Shown here one piece after another: positions 6,916 to 12,864 of a stretch of DNA of 23,343 nt (its first letter is position 1; every line of letters starts with the position of its first letter). Source of the stretch: a virus. The translations under genes were made by a program, and so were the position numbers. Under the pieces are notes generated by a model. That model did not search any database. It saw only the letters and a list, made by a program, of their open reading frames with translations, and was not told the origin of the DNA. The stretch is taken from the IMG/VR virus record IMGVR_UViG_3300022933_000292, positions 1-23,343 of that record; one strand, 5' to 3'.

Positions 6916-6927
6916 TAGTTTGTTTAT
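6916..6927 (+). promoter_or_regulatory. Promoter-like element TAGTTTGTTTAT upstream of lipoprotein gene
   Basis: Recurrent element 39 bases before the ATG at 6967, followed by a short leader ending in the ribosome site AGAAGGAT. Confidence 0.6.
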
Positions 6928-6966
6928 ATCTTTTCTTGAACACACTTAACAAAGAAGGATATTATC

Positions 6967-7332
6967 ATGAGAAACTTACTCACAATCGCACTTATTGCTC
7001 TTACCTTTATTGCTTGCGACAAGGATAAAGAAGAAACCACACCTAACGATGGTGGTATGGAAGCTGGGGCTACCGCAGGATCAGAGGCAGGATCTGAAGC
7101 AGGAACTGAAGCAGGGTCTGATGCAGGAACAGAAGCAGGGACAGAAATGGACATGATGGTTATGGGTGGTTCTGAAGAGACTACAGACATGGAAATTACT
7201 GAAGGTGGTACTGAGTCTGATATGGGTATGGACGAAGCGGGTATGGAATCTACGGACATGGAAGTAGTTGAGGGTGGTTCAGATGAATCTACGGATATGG
7301 GATCTGATACCGAAGCTGGAACTGAGGGCTAG
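6967..7332 (+). CDS. Secreted lipoprotein with Ala-Gly-Ser/Thr-Glu repeats
   Basis: 121 residues. MRNLLTIALIALTFIAC is a lipoprotein signal peptide whose lipobox (FIAC) places lipidation on Cys17; Asp follows at +2, which in enterobacteria retains lipoproteins in the inner membrane, though the rule may differ in this host. The mature part is low-complexity and very acidic: six AG(S/T)(E/D) units (7075-7146), then Met/Asp/Gly/Glu-rich segments with recurring STDME/TDMG. There is no enzymatic domain. Such Glu/Gly/Met-rich lipoproteins remind me of those abundant in Bradymonadota and Myxococcota genomes, suggesting capture from a host of that kind. It has its own promoter-like element and terminator, forming an independent cassette. 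Confidence 0.7.
   Translation: MRNLLTIALIALTFIACDKDKEETTPNDGGMEAGATAGSEAGSEAGTEAGSDAGTEAGTEMDMMVMGGSEETTDMEITEGGTESDMGMDEAGMESTDMEVVEGGSDESTDMGSDTEAGTEG
7075..7146 (+). repeat. Six tandem 12-base units in lipoprotein gene
   Basis: Units beginning GCAGGA or GCAGGG (GCAGGATCTGAA and variants) start at 7075, 7087, 7099, 7111, 7123 and 7135 and encode AGSE, AGSE, AGTE, AGSD, AGTE, AGTE. Confidence 0.9.
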
Positions 7333-7372
7333 TGGTCTTGCTCGTCTAAATGGTCTTTAAGATCTTAGAATG

Positions 7373-7404
7373 AACCTCATTTCCTTCGGGAGATGGGGTT
7401 TTTT
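7373..7404 (+). terminator. Rho-independent terminator after lipoprotein gene
   Basis: AACCTCATTTCC and GGAGATGGGGTT form a 12-pair stem closed by TTCG and followed by a T run. It shares TAGAATGAACCTCAT with the capsid-gene terminator (7366-7380 against 4259-4273), so one is a copy of the other. Confidence 0.92.
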
Positions 7405-7411
7405 CCGTTTA

Positions 7412-7423
7412 TAGTTTGTTTAT
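7412..7423 (+). promoter_or_regulatory. Promoter-like element TAGTTTGTTTAT upstream of tag gene 2
   Basis: Starts 8 bases after the terminator T run and 61 bases before the ATG at 7473. The downstream leader (GATCTTAAGTGATCTC and on) is almost identical to that at 6262-6307. Confidence 0.62.
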
Positions 7424-7472
7424 AAATGATCTTAAGTGATCTCTTTAACCTTAAACAAAATGGAGAACCCTT

Positions 7473-8021
7473 ATGCGTAGATCAGCAAGTGAAGTCCTCA
7501 GTAACCTTGAGAATAGGGTTGCTCGTCTTGAGAAATCTAGTGGGTACAATTTTTCAAGAGGCACACAAATAGGCATCTTAAAGACTTTCATCAAACTATA
7601 TAAAAGCAGAAGCGTAAAGATAGAGGGCGATGCTAGTTGGGAAGAAGATGACGCAAACGGAGATCCAATCCACAAGCACCTTACTATCCATGCTACTTTC
7701 AACATCAAGGAATTGTATAATCACATCTCACCTATCATCCAGAAGAATGAAAAGGCAAAGATAAGTGAGAAGCAGATGGTAAAGGTCTTGTATAACTCTA
7801 CATCCCGAAATGGAGTTATGGCGACTTTGATCGGGTTACTATCTAAAAATGGATTACTAAATCCTTTAAATATCCACGATTTTAATTGGGAGGGTGGGAA
7901 GCCTTCTAAATTCAACCCTCATTCTTTGAAGGTTGACGATATGGAGTGGTTTCTACAACTGAAACCATCACAGAATAACCCCACAGAGTTAGAGATCATA
8001 ATACCTTTGACTGTAAGTTAA
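7473..8021 (+). CDS. Shared-tag protein 2, unknown function
   Basis: 182 residues from ATG 7473 behind TGGAGAA. The first 22 residues (MRRSASE, then NLENRVARLEKS) are shared with the products starting at 6308 and 9755; the rest is not. The tag is basic and amphipathic, with hydrophobic residues spaced as in a short coiled coil. The remainder (residues ~28-182) looks like a soluble globular domain of mixed helix and strand with WEEDDANGDPIHKHLTIHATF and a strand-rich end; I recognise no family. Promoter and leader are shared with tag gene 1. Its stop codon overlaps that of the minus-strand gene in a TTAA at 8018-8021. A role as an internal head protein delivered with the DNA is an inference from the tag pattern. 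Confidence 0.7.
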   Translation: MRRSASEVLSNLENRVARLEKSSGYNFSRGTQIGILKTFIKLYKSRSVKIEGDASWEEDDANGDPIHKHLTIHATFNIKELYNHISPIIQKNEKAKISEKQMVKVLYNSTSRNGVMATLIGLLSKNGLLNPLNIHDFNWEGGKPSKFNPHSLKVDDMEWFLQLKPSQNNPTELEIIIPLTVS

Positions 8022-9139
8022 TGGTCGATCCCTTGTTCACATAAAGGACAAGTATCACCAATCTCGCATTTGATAGCCTCAAGTTCCTCTGTGAGCCTTC
8101 CCACCTCTTGTTCAGTGCGAGAGATCCGACTGTACAGATCAAAGCGTTCAGAAGCGATTCTGAGGTCTTTTTCAATTTGTGTATTTACTTCTGGTAAATC
8201 AATTTCCATCCTTGAGATAGACTGGATTGTTTGGCTGAGGTCTATTCTCTTTTTTAGGACACTCTCAAGAGGTTTGTGATCATTGACTTCAACAGAGGGT
8301 ATTGTAGGGAACGATGTTAATCCGACCCCTACGATACCTTCCATAATCTTTAATCGGTTCTTTTCTCTCCTTATACGCTCAAGGTCTTTAATCCCCCTAA
8401 AGCCTTGAACATTTACTTGAGGGAAACTCACATCTTGTATGGCAGTTATAAAGTTTGTTTGATACATAAAGGATTCCCTTTTCTCTTTGATTGCCTCTAG
8501 TTTTTTCATTCTTTCTCCAAGGGTCTTAACTAGCCCCTCAAGATCATTTATATGACTGATCGCATTCTCTGCATCCGAGATCTCATTGAACTGTGGTAAA
8601 CGCTTTCGTTCAAACTCTAAGTCCTCATGCTTTACTTTTATGCGTTGATTAAGGCTCTTAGTTTCGCTCCTAGAGAGACTTGATGCTTTCTCTAGGGTTT
8701 CTATTGTCTTTACATCAGACAACGCACTAGAGAGGACACTAGGTGGCATATCAAGCAAGAAGATTTGTTCAAACTGTCGAGCGATTTGTGGCCAGACAGT
8801 TTTCCCATCAACATCAACTGAAATAATGTTCAAGTCATCAAGCTCATCGGGAGTCTTTGATCCAACTTTATCTAACTTTTGTCCGTTGATCTCATATTTA
8901 TTAACCCCTTTGCCCTTTTCCCAAATTACCGAGTTGCCATCATCAAAGTTGATAGAGACTTTAGAAGATTTTTCGCCTTGCCTTACATGAGAATATCCCC
9001 TTGCATTAGAGAAAGCACCTGCTATGGCTCTTGCACAAGCAGACTTACCTGTATTATTAGCCCCTGTAATAACAGTAAGACCTTTAACTTCAAAGTCAGC
9101 GTGTTTGATAGATTGGTAGTTTTCTATTTTGACTTGCAT
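8018..9139 (-). CDS. Rad50/SbcC-like ATPase N-terminal half ending at zinc hook
   Basis: 373 residues on the minus strand from ATG 9139. The start (MQVKIENYQSIKHADFEVKG) is the typical first strand of SMC/Rad50 ATPases and is followed by a Walker A motif, GANNTGKSA, at residues 26-34. Q and D residues of the lobe-I ATPase follow, then a long coiled coil (about 160-365) rich in Glu, Lys, Leu and Arg. The chain ends in CEIGDTCPLCEQGIDH: CPLC is the zinc-hook motif that normally sits at the midpoint of Rad50/SbcC. The second coiled coil, the ABC signature and Walker B are absent, and no gene in the window supplies them. Either the partner half is encoded elsewhere or this is a distinct hook-ended ATPase. 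It is transcribed opposite to all neighbours except the 21-kb pair. Confidence 0.75.
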   Translation of the reverse strand: MQVKIENYQSIKHADFEVKGLTVITGANNTGKSACARAIAGAFSNARGYSHVRQGEKSSKVSINFDDGNSVIWEKGKGVNKYEINGQKLDKVGSKTPDELDDLNIISVDVDGKTVWPQIARQFEQIFLLDMPPSVLSSALSDVKTIETLEKASSLSRSETKSLNQRIKVKHEDLEFERKRLPQFNEISDAENAISHINDLEGLVKTLGERMKKLEAIKEKRESFMYQTNFITAIQDVSFPQVNVQGFRGIKDLERIRREKNRLKIMEGIVGVGLTSFPTIPSVEVNDHKPLESVLKKRIDLSQTIQSISRMEIDLPEVNTQIEKDLRIASERFDLYSRISRTEQEVGRLTEELEAIKCEIGDTCPLCEQGIDH

Positions 9140-9188
9140 GGTGTCTTGTCTCCCATTCCCTTTATATGAATGATACCGAGTTTAGGTT

Positions 9189-9208
9189 TTTGTGACCCCT
9201 TAAATATA
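9189..9208 (+). promoter_or_regulatory. Second promoter-like element, TTTGTGACCCCTTAAATATA
   Basis: Matches 18 of 20 positions with each arm of the inverted repeat at 21850-21944. It lies 32 bases before the ATG at 9241, on the + side of the divergent gap between the ATPase gene and the small gene. Confidence 0.55.
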
Positions 9209-9240
9209 CCCTTATGTAACTCTTGAAAGGAGACTAAGAC

Positions 9241-9465
9241 ATGACAGATCAAAAGGCACAACAACTAAGGGATGCATACAATAAGTTCGTTGACCACCCC
9301 GATGGTCATTGGAAAGGTTCTGCCATTGCAGTGGTCAACCAAGCTCAGAGATCAATCGTTCGGGAAGCGATGGACTTTATGGGTTCAATCGTTGACCAAG
9401 AGTTAGAACTGAGTGATGGTAATATTGCTCTTTACAGTAAAGGATATTGGGCACATGGATTTTGA
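9241..9465 (+). CDS. Small protein of unknown function
   Basis: 74 residues from ATG 9241, behind a strong ribosome site (GAAAGGAGA). It is soluble and mostly helical, with QLRDAYNKFVDHPDGHWKGSAI near the start. No family recognised. It has its own element at 9189 and overlaps the next gene by 11 bases, so the two are probably translated together. Confidence 0.65.
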   Translation: MTDQKAQQLRDAYNKFVDHPDGHWKGSAIAVVNQAQRSIVREAMDFMGSIVDQELELSDGNIALYSKGYWAHGF

Positions 9466-9685
9466 GGTATATAAACTAACCGATGCTGAACTTGGGGCAG
9501 TAGACTTTTGTAGAGGTCGCTACCTATGGGCTGACATCGTAGCTCAAAACTTAGAGGGTGATACGCTTACCCTAGATAACATGACTCAACATGAGATGAA
9601 TGAGGCTATTGAGGTAGAGGGCATTCCTCTCTTAGATGATCGCACTGATCTTTTTCGAGGACTTATCTCTCTTGAGCCTGTGTGA
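9455..9685 (+). CDS. Small acidic protein of unknown function
   Basis: 76 residues from ATG 9455 (MDFEVYKLTDAELGAVDF). An in-frame ATG at 9413 exists but would put 42 more bases inside the upstream gene and add an unlikely extension; AAAGGA at 9439-9444 supports 9455. The product is acidic and soluble, with an EMNEAIEVEGIPLLDD segment. No family recognised. Overlap with the gene at 9241 suggests coupling. Confidence 0.6.
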   Translation: MDFEVYKLTDAELGAVDFCRGRYLWADIVAQNLEGDTLTLDNMTQHEMNEAIEVEGIPLLDDRTDLFRGLISLEPV

Positions 9686-9692
9686 ACTTTAA

Positions 9693-9704
9693 TAGTTTAT
9701 TTAT
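9693..9704 (+). promoter_or_regulatory. Promoter-like element TAGTTTATTTAT upstream of tag gene 3
   Basis: Recurrent element 62 bases before the ATG at 9755; the leader shares TCTCTTTAACC and AATGGAGAAACCAT with those of tag genes 1 and 2 but is otherwise more diverged. Confidence 0.6.
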
Positions 9705-9754
9705 ACCCTCTCATAGGAGTCTCTTTAACCCTTAACTTGAATGGAGAAACCATC

Positions 9755-10129
9755 ATGAGAAGATCAGCTAGTGAAATCATCCGTAACCTTGAGGGTCGTA
9801 TTGCTCGTCTTGAAAAATCGGCTCGTCCGAATGACATAGGTATACATAAAGTAGTCAACAAATTGGCATATATACATCAATTTTCTTCGGGGTCCATGGT
9901 TCTATCTGTGCCTAGTAGAAATGCTGACGAAGTGGTAAGGGCAATCAAGGAGATTGGTGTGGGAGCAGAGAATCCATTTGAGGAAAACGATATCACTTAT
10001 AAGAAAGATAATAAAGGACACATGGTTACATTCACTGTTTCATCACCCGAATGGTTAAGAACACATGATGTGGTTCTAAGCCTAAAACTAGATGGTTTTT
10101 TCCTAGTGTCTCACGATGACTTTAGATGA
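9755..10129 (+). CDS. Shared-tag protein 3, unknown function
   Basis: 124 residues from ATG 9755. A TTG six codons upstream is in frame, but alignment to the other two tagged proteins and the ribosome site TGGAGA (9742-9747) fix the start here. The first 22 residues (MRRSASE, then NLEGRIARLEKS) are the shared tag. The rest (SARPNDIGIHKVVNKLAYIH and on) contains a small alpha/beta domain with MVLSVPSRNADEVVRAIKEIG, but no family that I can name, and is unrelated to the carboxy parts of tag proteins 1 and 2. Confidence 0.7.
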   Translation: MRRSASEIIRNLEGRIARLEKSARPNDIGIHKVVNKLAYIHQFSSGSMVLSVPSRNADEVVRAIKEIGVGAENPFEENDITYKKDNKGHMVTFTVSSPEWLRTHDVVLSLKLDGFFLVSHDDFR

Positions 10130-10211
10130 GGGGATGTCTGAAACTCCAATTCAGAACCAGGAATCTCTTGTTGGTAGAGGTTATCTGATCTAAGAGTCTT
10201 AAACCTCCTCT

Positions 10212-10240
10212 AAATAGTATAAGGGTATTATGTACCCTAT
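10212..10240 (+). promoter_or_regulatory. Imperfect inverted repeat before clamp loader gene
   Basis: AGGGTA and TACCCT (10221-10226 with 10232-10237) pair around TTATG, flanked by TATA on both sides, 18 bases before the ATG at 10256. The 126-base gap 10130-10255 has no gene and no TAGTTTNTTTAT copy, so this may be an operator or part of another promoter type. Confidence 0.35.
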
Positions 10241-10255
10241 ACGAGAGGAGAGAAA

Positions 10256-11449
10256 ATGTCTTTAGACACTAAATACAGACCGAGAACATACAGCGATGTG
10301 CTTGGTCAAAAGGCTACGATCCAAACGCTCAAAGGCTTTATTAAGTCAGATGCAGGTTGGAGGCAGTCTTATCTGTTCGCTGGCCCTTATGGTTCGGGCA
10401 AAACTACACTGGGTCGTATCATGGCCCGTGCTTTACTTTGTAGTTCTCCAAATGAGGGTGTGCCTTGTGATGAATGTGATTCATGTAAAGCTATGCTTGT
10501 TGGTAGCCATGACTCATTTATCGAAGTGGATGCGGCTACCAACAGTGGGAAAGCAGATGTAAAGAAGCTATTGGAAGAGTTGGGTTATTCTTCCTTTTCG
10601 GGTAATAAGAAACTTTATCTTTTCGATGAAAGTCATCAGCTTTCACGAGATGCACTAGATGCCCTCTTAAAACCGATGGAGGAAAATGATCGAGGTAGCT
10701 TTGATAAGAAGCTCGTCTGTATCTTTGCCACAACTGAACCAGAGAAGATGAGGCAGACGGTATTGAGTCGATGTGCTCCTGCTTTTATCATTCGTCATGT
10801 GGATTCAGAAGAAATCGCTGATCGTTTACAAAAGGTTTGTGAATGGGAAGGGTTTGATTATGAGCGAGAAGCGTTGGTCTTGATAGCCGACTTTACAGAG
10901 GGGCATATTCGAGATGCTTTAAAAGCGATTGAGGGCGTTGCTTCCTCAAATGAAGGCAAGGTGGGTCTACTAGGTGTGAGGGCTTATCTTCATGTGGATC
11001 GCAATGATGTAATCTGTCAGCTCTTATTGAGTGATAACTCTAAGTCCTTAAGCCTAGTAGATGAGTTATTACAGTCTACCCCTGTGGGTATTGCTTATGA
11101 CAGGTTGCAATCAGCGTGTATGTTTGCGATTTCTCTAGGGATGAAAGCAGGCGTACCCCCACCATATTGGAATCGGTCTCTCTTACAGGAGATTTGGGGT
11201 AAATATGATATGTCTTTGCTTGTTCTAGCAGACAGTTTAGCGAGTCGTCCACTTAGACCGACAGGGGGGATGTTTAAGTGTGATTTGTTGAAATGGAAGA
11301 TTGGGGGTATACAAACCATACAAGTGACTCAAACTTTAGTGGAGGAAAAACCCCTTGTTTCTGACCCCCAATCGAATAAAGATCAGGTAAAAAGCCAACT
11401 TTCGTTATCTGAGTTTAGTAACATGGTAAAAAGAATGGTATCTATATAA
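10256..11449 (+). CDS. dnaX-like: DNA polymerase III gamma/tau-like clamp loader ATPase
   Basis: 397 residues from ATG 10256 behind GAGGAGAG. MSLDTKYRPRTYSDVLGQ is the DnaX/RFC start; Walker A GPYGSGKTT sits at residues 43-51; four Cys at 62, 71, 74 and 77 (CDECDSC) match the DnaX zinc site; Walker B is LYLFDESHQLS near 120-129, with DESH instead of DEVH; sensor 1 (FATTEPEK) and the SRC arginine finger (LSRCAPAF) follow. At 397 residues it is close to the E. coli gamma form and lacks a tau tail. It would load the sliding clamp on DNA for the phage replisome. The clamp and small loader subunit are not in the window. A 14-bp hairpin embraces its stop codon, separating it from the NusG-like gene. 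Confidence 0.9.
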   Translation: MSLDTKYRPRTYSDVLGQKATIQTLKGFIKSDAGWRQSYLFAGPYGSGKTTLGRIMARALLCSSPNEGVPCDECDSCKAMLVGSHDSFIEVDAATNSGKADVKKLLEELGYSSFSGNKKLYLFDESHQLSRDALDALLKPMEENDRGSFDKKLVCIFATTEPEKMRQTVLSRCAPAFIIRHVDSEEIADRLQKVCEWEGFDYEREALVLIADFTEGHIRDALKAIEGVASSNEGKVGLLGVRAYLHVDRNDVICQLLLSDNSKSLSLVDELLQSTPVGIAYDRLQSACMFAISLGMKAGVPPPYWNRSLLQEIWGKYDMSLLVLADSLASRPLRPTGGMFKCDLLKWKIGGIQTIQVTQTLVEEKPLVSDPQSNKDQVKSQLSLSEFSNMVKRMVSI

Positions 11450-11463
11450 ACCATTCTTTTTAC
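11426..11463 (+). terminator. 14-bp perfect hairpin over the clamp loader stop codon
   Basis: GTAAAAAGAATGGT (11426-11439) and ACCATTCTTTTTAC (11450-11463) pair perfectly around a 10-base loop that contains the TAA stop. Five T lie inside the 3' arm, with none beyond, so it is an atypical terminator; it could also act as an attenuator for the transcription genes downstream. Confidence 0.55.
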
Positions 11464-11475
11464 TGTGAGTTGTCT

Positions 11476-11994
11476 ATGAGAGAAACTTCGTGGGTTGTCC
11501 TTGAGCTTTCAACAAAAGGCGAAGAAGAAGCCCTTAGAGGGTCTCTCAAAGATATTATTGTCTCAAAAACCTCTTTCAAAGCCGATGATATATACATCCC
11601 TCTTATGGTTCAGAGATACCATGAGCCTATTTGGTTAATGGAGGGTTATATCTTCATTAAGAGCGGGTATGGTGCTGTTGAGTACTATAACTTAAAACAA
11701 CATCGCCTTGTTAAAAGCATCATTTCCCAATTAGATACTCGCACGGGTCTTATGAGTATGGGAGTGATACCTGACTCTGACCTTAAAAAAATGGTAAAAC
11801 AAGTGGACAACTTAGGGGGTTCTTTTAAGCAGGGTGATTTGGTGCGATTAAAGTCAGGCCCTTTCAAAGGATTTGATGGAGAAGTCGTCATGACTTGGAG
11901 AGAAGAAGATGTGCGAATGTACGCTATCCATTTACCTTTTAGGAGTGTAGAAATCATACACATAATAGATTGCCTCTCAATAGAAGGAGTTTAA
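11476..11994 (+). CDS. NusG-like transcription elongation/antitermination factor
   Basis: 172 residues from ATG 11476 (a TTG two codons upstream is in frame; ribosome site is weak either way). The first ~110 residues fit an NGN domain: TSWVVLELSTKGEEEALR at the start, then IPLMVQRYHEPIWLMEGYIFIKS, matching the 'P ... GYvFv' pattern. Around residues 115-140, FKQGDLVRLKSGPFKGFDGEVV is a clear KOW motif. NusG/Spt5/RfaH proteins bind RNA polymerase through the NGN domain and control pausing and termination. A phage copy would adapt host polymerase for late or long operons. It lies between the clamp loader and the sigma-like gene, three bases before the latter. RfaH-like specialisation is possible; I see no region settling this. 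Confidence 0.8.
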   Translation: MRETSWVVLELSTKGEEEALRGSLKDIIVSKTSFKADDIYIPLMVQRYHEPIWLMEGYIFIKSGYGAVEYYNLKQHRLVKSIISQLDTRTGLMSMGVIPDSDLKKMVKQVDNLGGSFKQGDLVRLKSGPFKGFDGEVVMTWREEDVRMYAIHLPFRSVEIIHIIDCLSIEGV

Positions 11995-11997
11995 TAG

Positions 11998-12564
11998 ATG
12001 GATCAACAGTTAATGGAACAAATCTTTTCAGACGCACATGGATTGCATACCTGTCCTACTCCAAGTTATATCTCAGAGGACAAGGTGGAGAAAATCCACA
12101 TCGTCCTGGAACATATGAGCAAAGTTTCTCCTGTGGAAGCTGATATGGTTGAACTACATCTTCTACATGGTCTTAGCCAAGCATATCTAGGTAAAATCTT
12201 CGGATACACCCAGCCAAATGTCCATTATAGAGTTAATAGGGGGTTAGATAGATTAAAGGTGTATGCACAGATAACTATATATGAGGAGAAAGAGTTACGA
12301 AGGTTGCTTTCTGGTTTCTTCATAGAGGAGAAAGACATAGAAGTTTTAGTTCTTTTATATACCTACTCTAGTCAAAGTTATGTAGCTCGCCTATTAGGTG
12401 ATACACAGGGCAAAATTAGATATAGATACTTGAAGTGTTTAAAAGCGATGGAACAGTCAGCAAATTTAAAAGAGGTTTATCACACCTTTAAGGTAATAAG
12501 TGAAAACATCACACTCCTTAGAGTTCTACCAGAAGATGTAGAACGGAAAAAAGTAATCTTATGA
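11998..12564 (+). CDS. Sigma-region-4-like transcription factor with two HTH segments
   Basis: 188 residues from ATG 11998. Residues ~42-80 (VEADMVELHLLHGLSQAYLG then KIFGYTQPNVHYRVNRGLDRL) match sigma region 4: an acidic helix, then a helix-turn-helix whose second helix ends in the usual R-x-x-x-x-L. A second, similar unit follows at ~105-150 (EEKDIEVLVLLYTYSSQSYV then ARLLGDTQGKIRYRYLKCLKAM). No region 2 is visible, so it cannot melt DNA like a full sigma factor. It may be a phage promoter-specificity factor or coactivator acting with host polymerase, perhaps at the TAGTTTNTTTAT elements. Position after NusG-like and clamp loader genes supports a transcription role; its size equals T4 gp55, but the sequence does not resemble that protein. 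Its stop overlaps the next ATG. Confidence 0.7.
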   Translation: MDQQLMEQIFSDAHGLHTCPTPSYISEDKVEKIHIVLEHMSKVSPVEADMVELHLLHGLSQAYLGKIFGYTQPNVHYRVNRGLDRLKVYAQITIYEEKELRRLLSGFFIEEKDIEVLVLLYTYSSQSYVARLLGDTQGKIRYRYLKCLKAMEQSANLKEVYHTFKVISENITLLRVLPEDVERKKVIL

Positions 12565-12812
12565 CTAATAAGATTTTACCTAAAGACATTGTAAAGAAAT
12601 GGGTCTCTGAAGTCATGACTCAAAAGTATGACATCACGATACACCCACAAGAGTATCCCTTTGGGGAAAAGTTCATACGAAACCTCCAAACAGAAGACTG
12701 GCAAGTCAGTATCATAAACGACCACAAAATCGTAATCAGTTCTAATGACCCAATCAAACTTGCATATTTAACCCTAAAGTTGAGGAGACAAGGATACCTC
12801 ATAGAAGATTGA
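12561..12812 (+). CDS. Small protein of unknown function, coupled to sigma-like gene
   Basis: 83 residues from ATG 12561, overlapping the preceding stop codon in an ATGA. It is basic, soluble, of mixed helix and strand (KILPKDIVKKWVSEVM, DWQVSIINDHKIVISSNDP). I recognise no family. The tight coupling suggests it works with the sigma-like protein, for example as a partner or modulator. Confidence 0.6.
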   Translation: MTNKILPKDIVKKWVSEVMTQKYDITIHPQEYPFGEKFIRNLQTEDWQVSIINDHKIVISSNDPIKLAYLTLKLRRQGYLIED

Positions 12813-12816
12813 TTTA

Positions 12817-12828
12817 TAGTTTATTTAT
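12817..12828 (+). promoter_or_regulatory. Promoter-like element TAGTTTATTTAT upstream of giant helicase gene
   Basis: Recurrent element 37 bases before the ATG at 12865. It sits inside an 8-bp inverted repeat, GATTTATA (12811-12818) and TATAAATC (12826-12833), so a factor binding both strands alike is possible here. Confidence 0.62.
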
Positions 12829-12864
12829 AAATCTTCTAAGACATCTAAACTAAAGGAGTGTGTG

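Noticed and set aside
7075-7146. CRISPR-like array
   Set aside because: The 12-base units are contiguous with no spacers and encode a protein repeat.
9413-9454. Longer start for the 9455 gene
   Set aside because: Would put the added codons wholly within the upstream gene and lacks a ribosome site.
11427-11433. DnaX-type programmed frameshift at the A-rich end of the clamp loader gene
   Set aside because: The A run is five long, lies only a few codons before the stop, and is explained by the 14-bp inverted repeat.
11998-12564. Equivalent of T4 gp55 late sigma factor
   Set aside because: Length is similar, but the visible motifs are region-4-like, not region-2-like, and there is no recognisable similarity.
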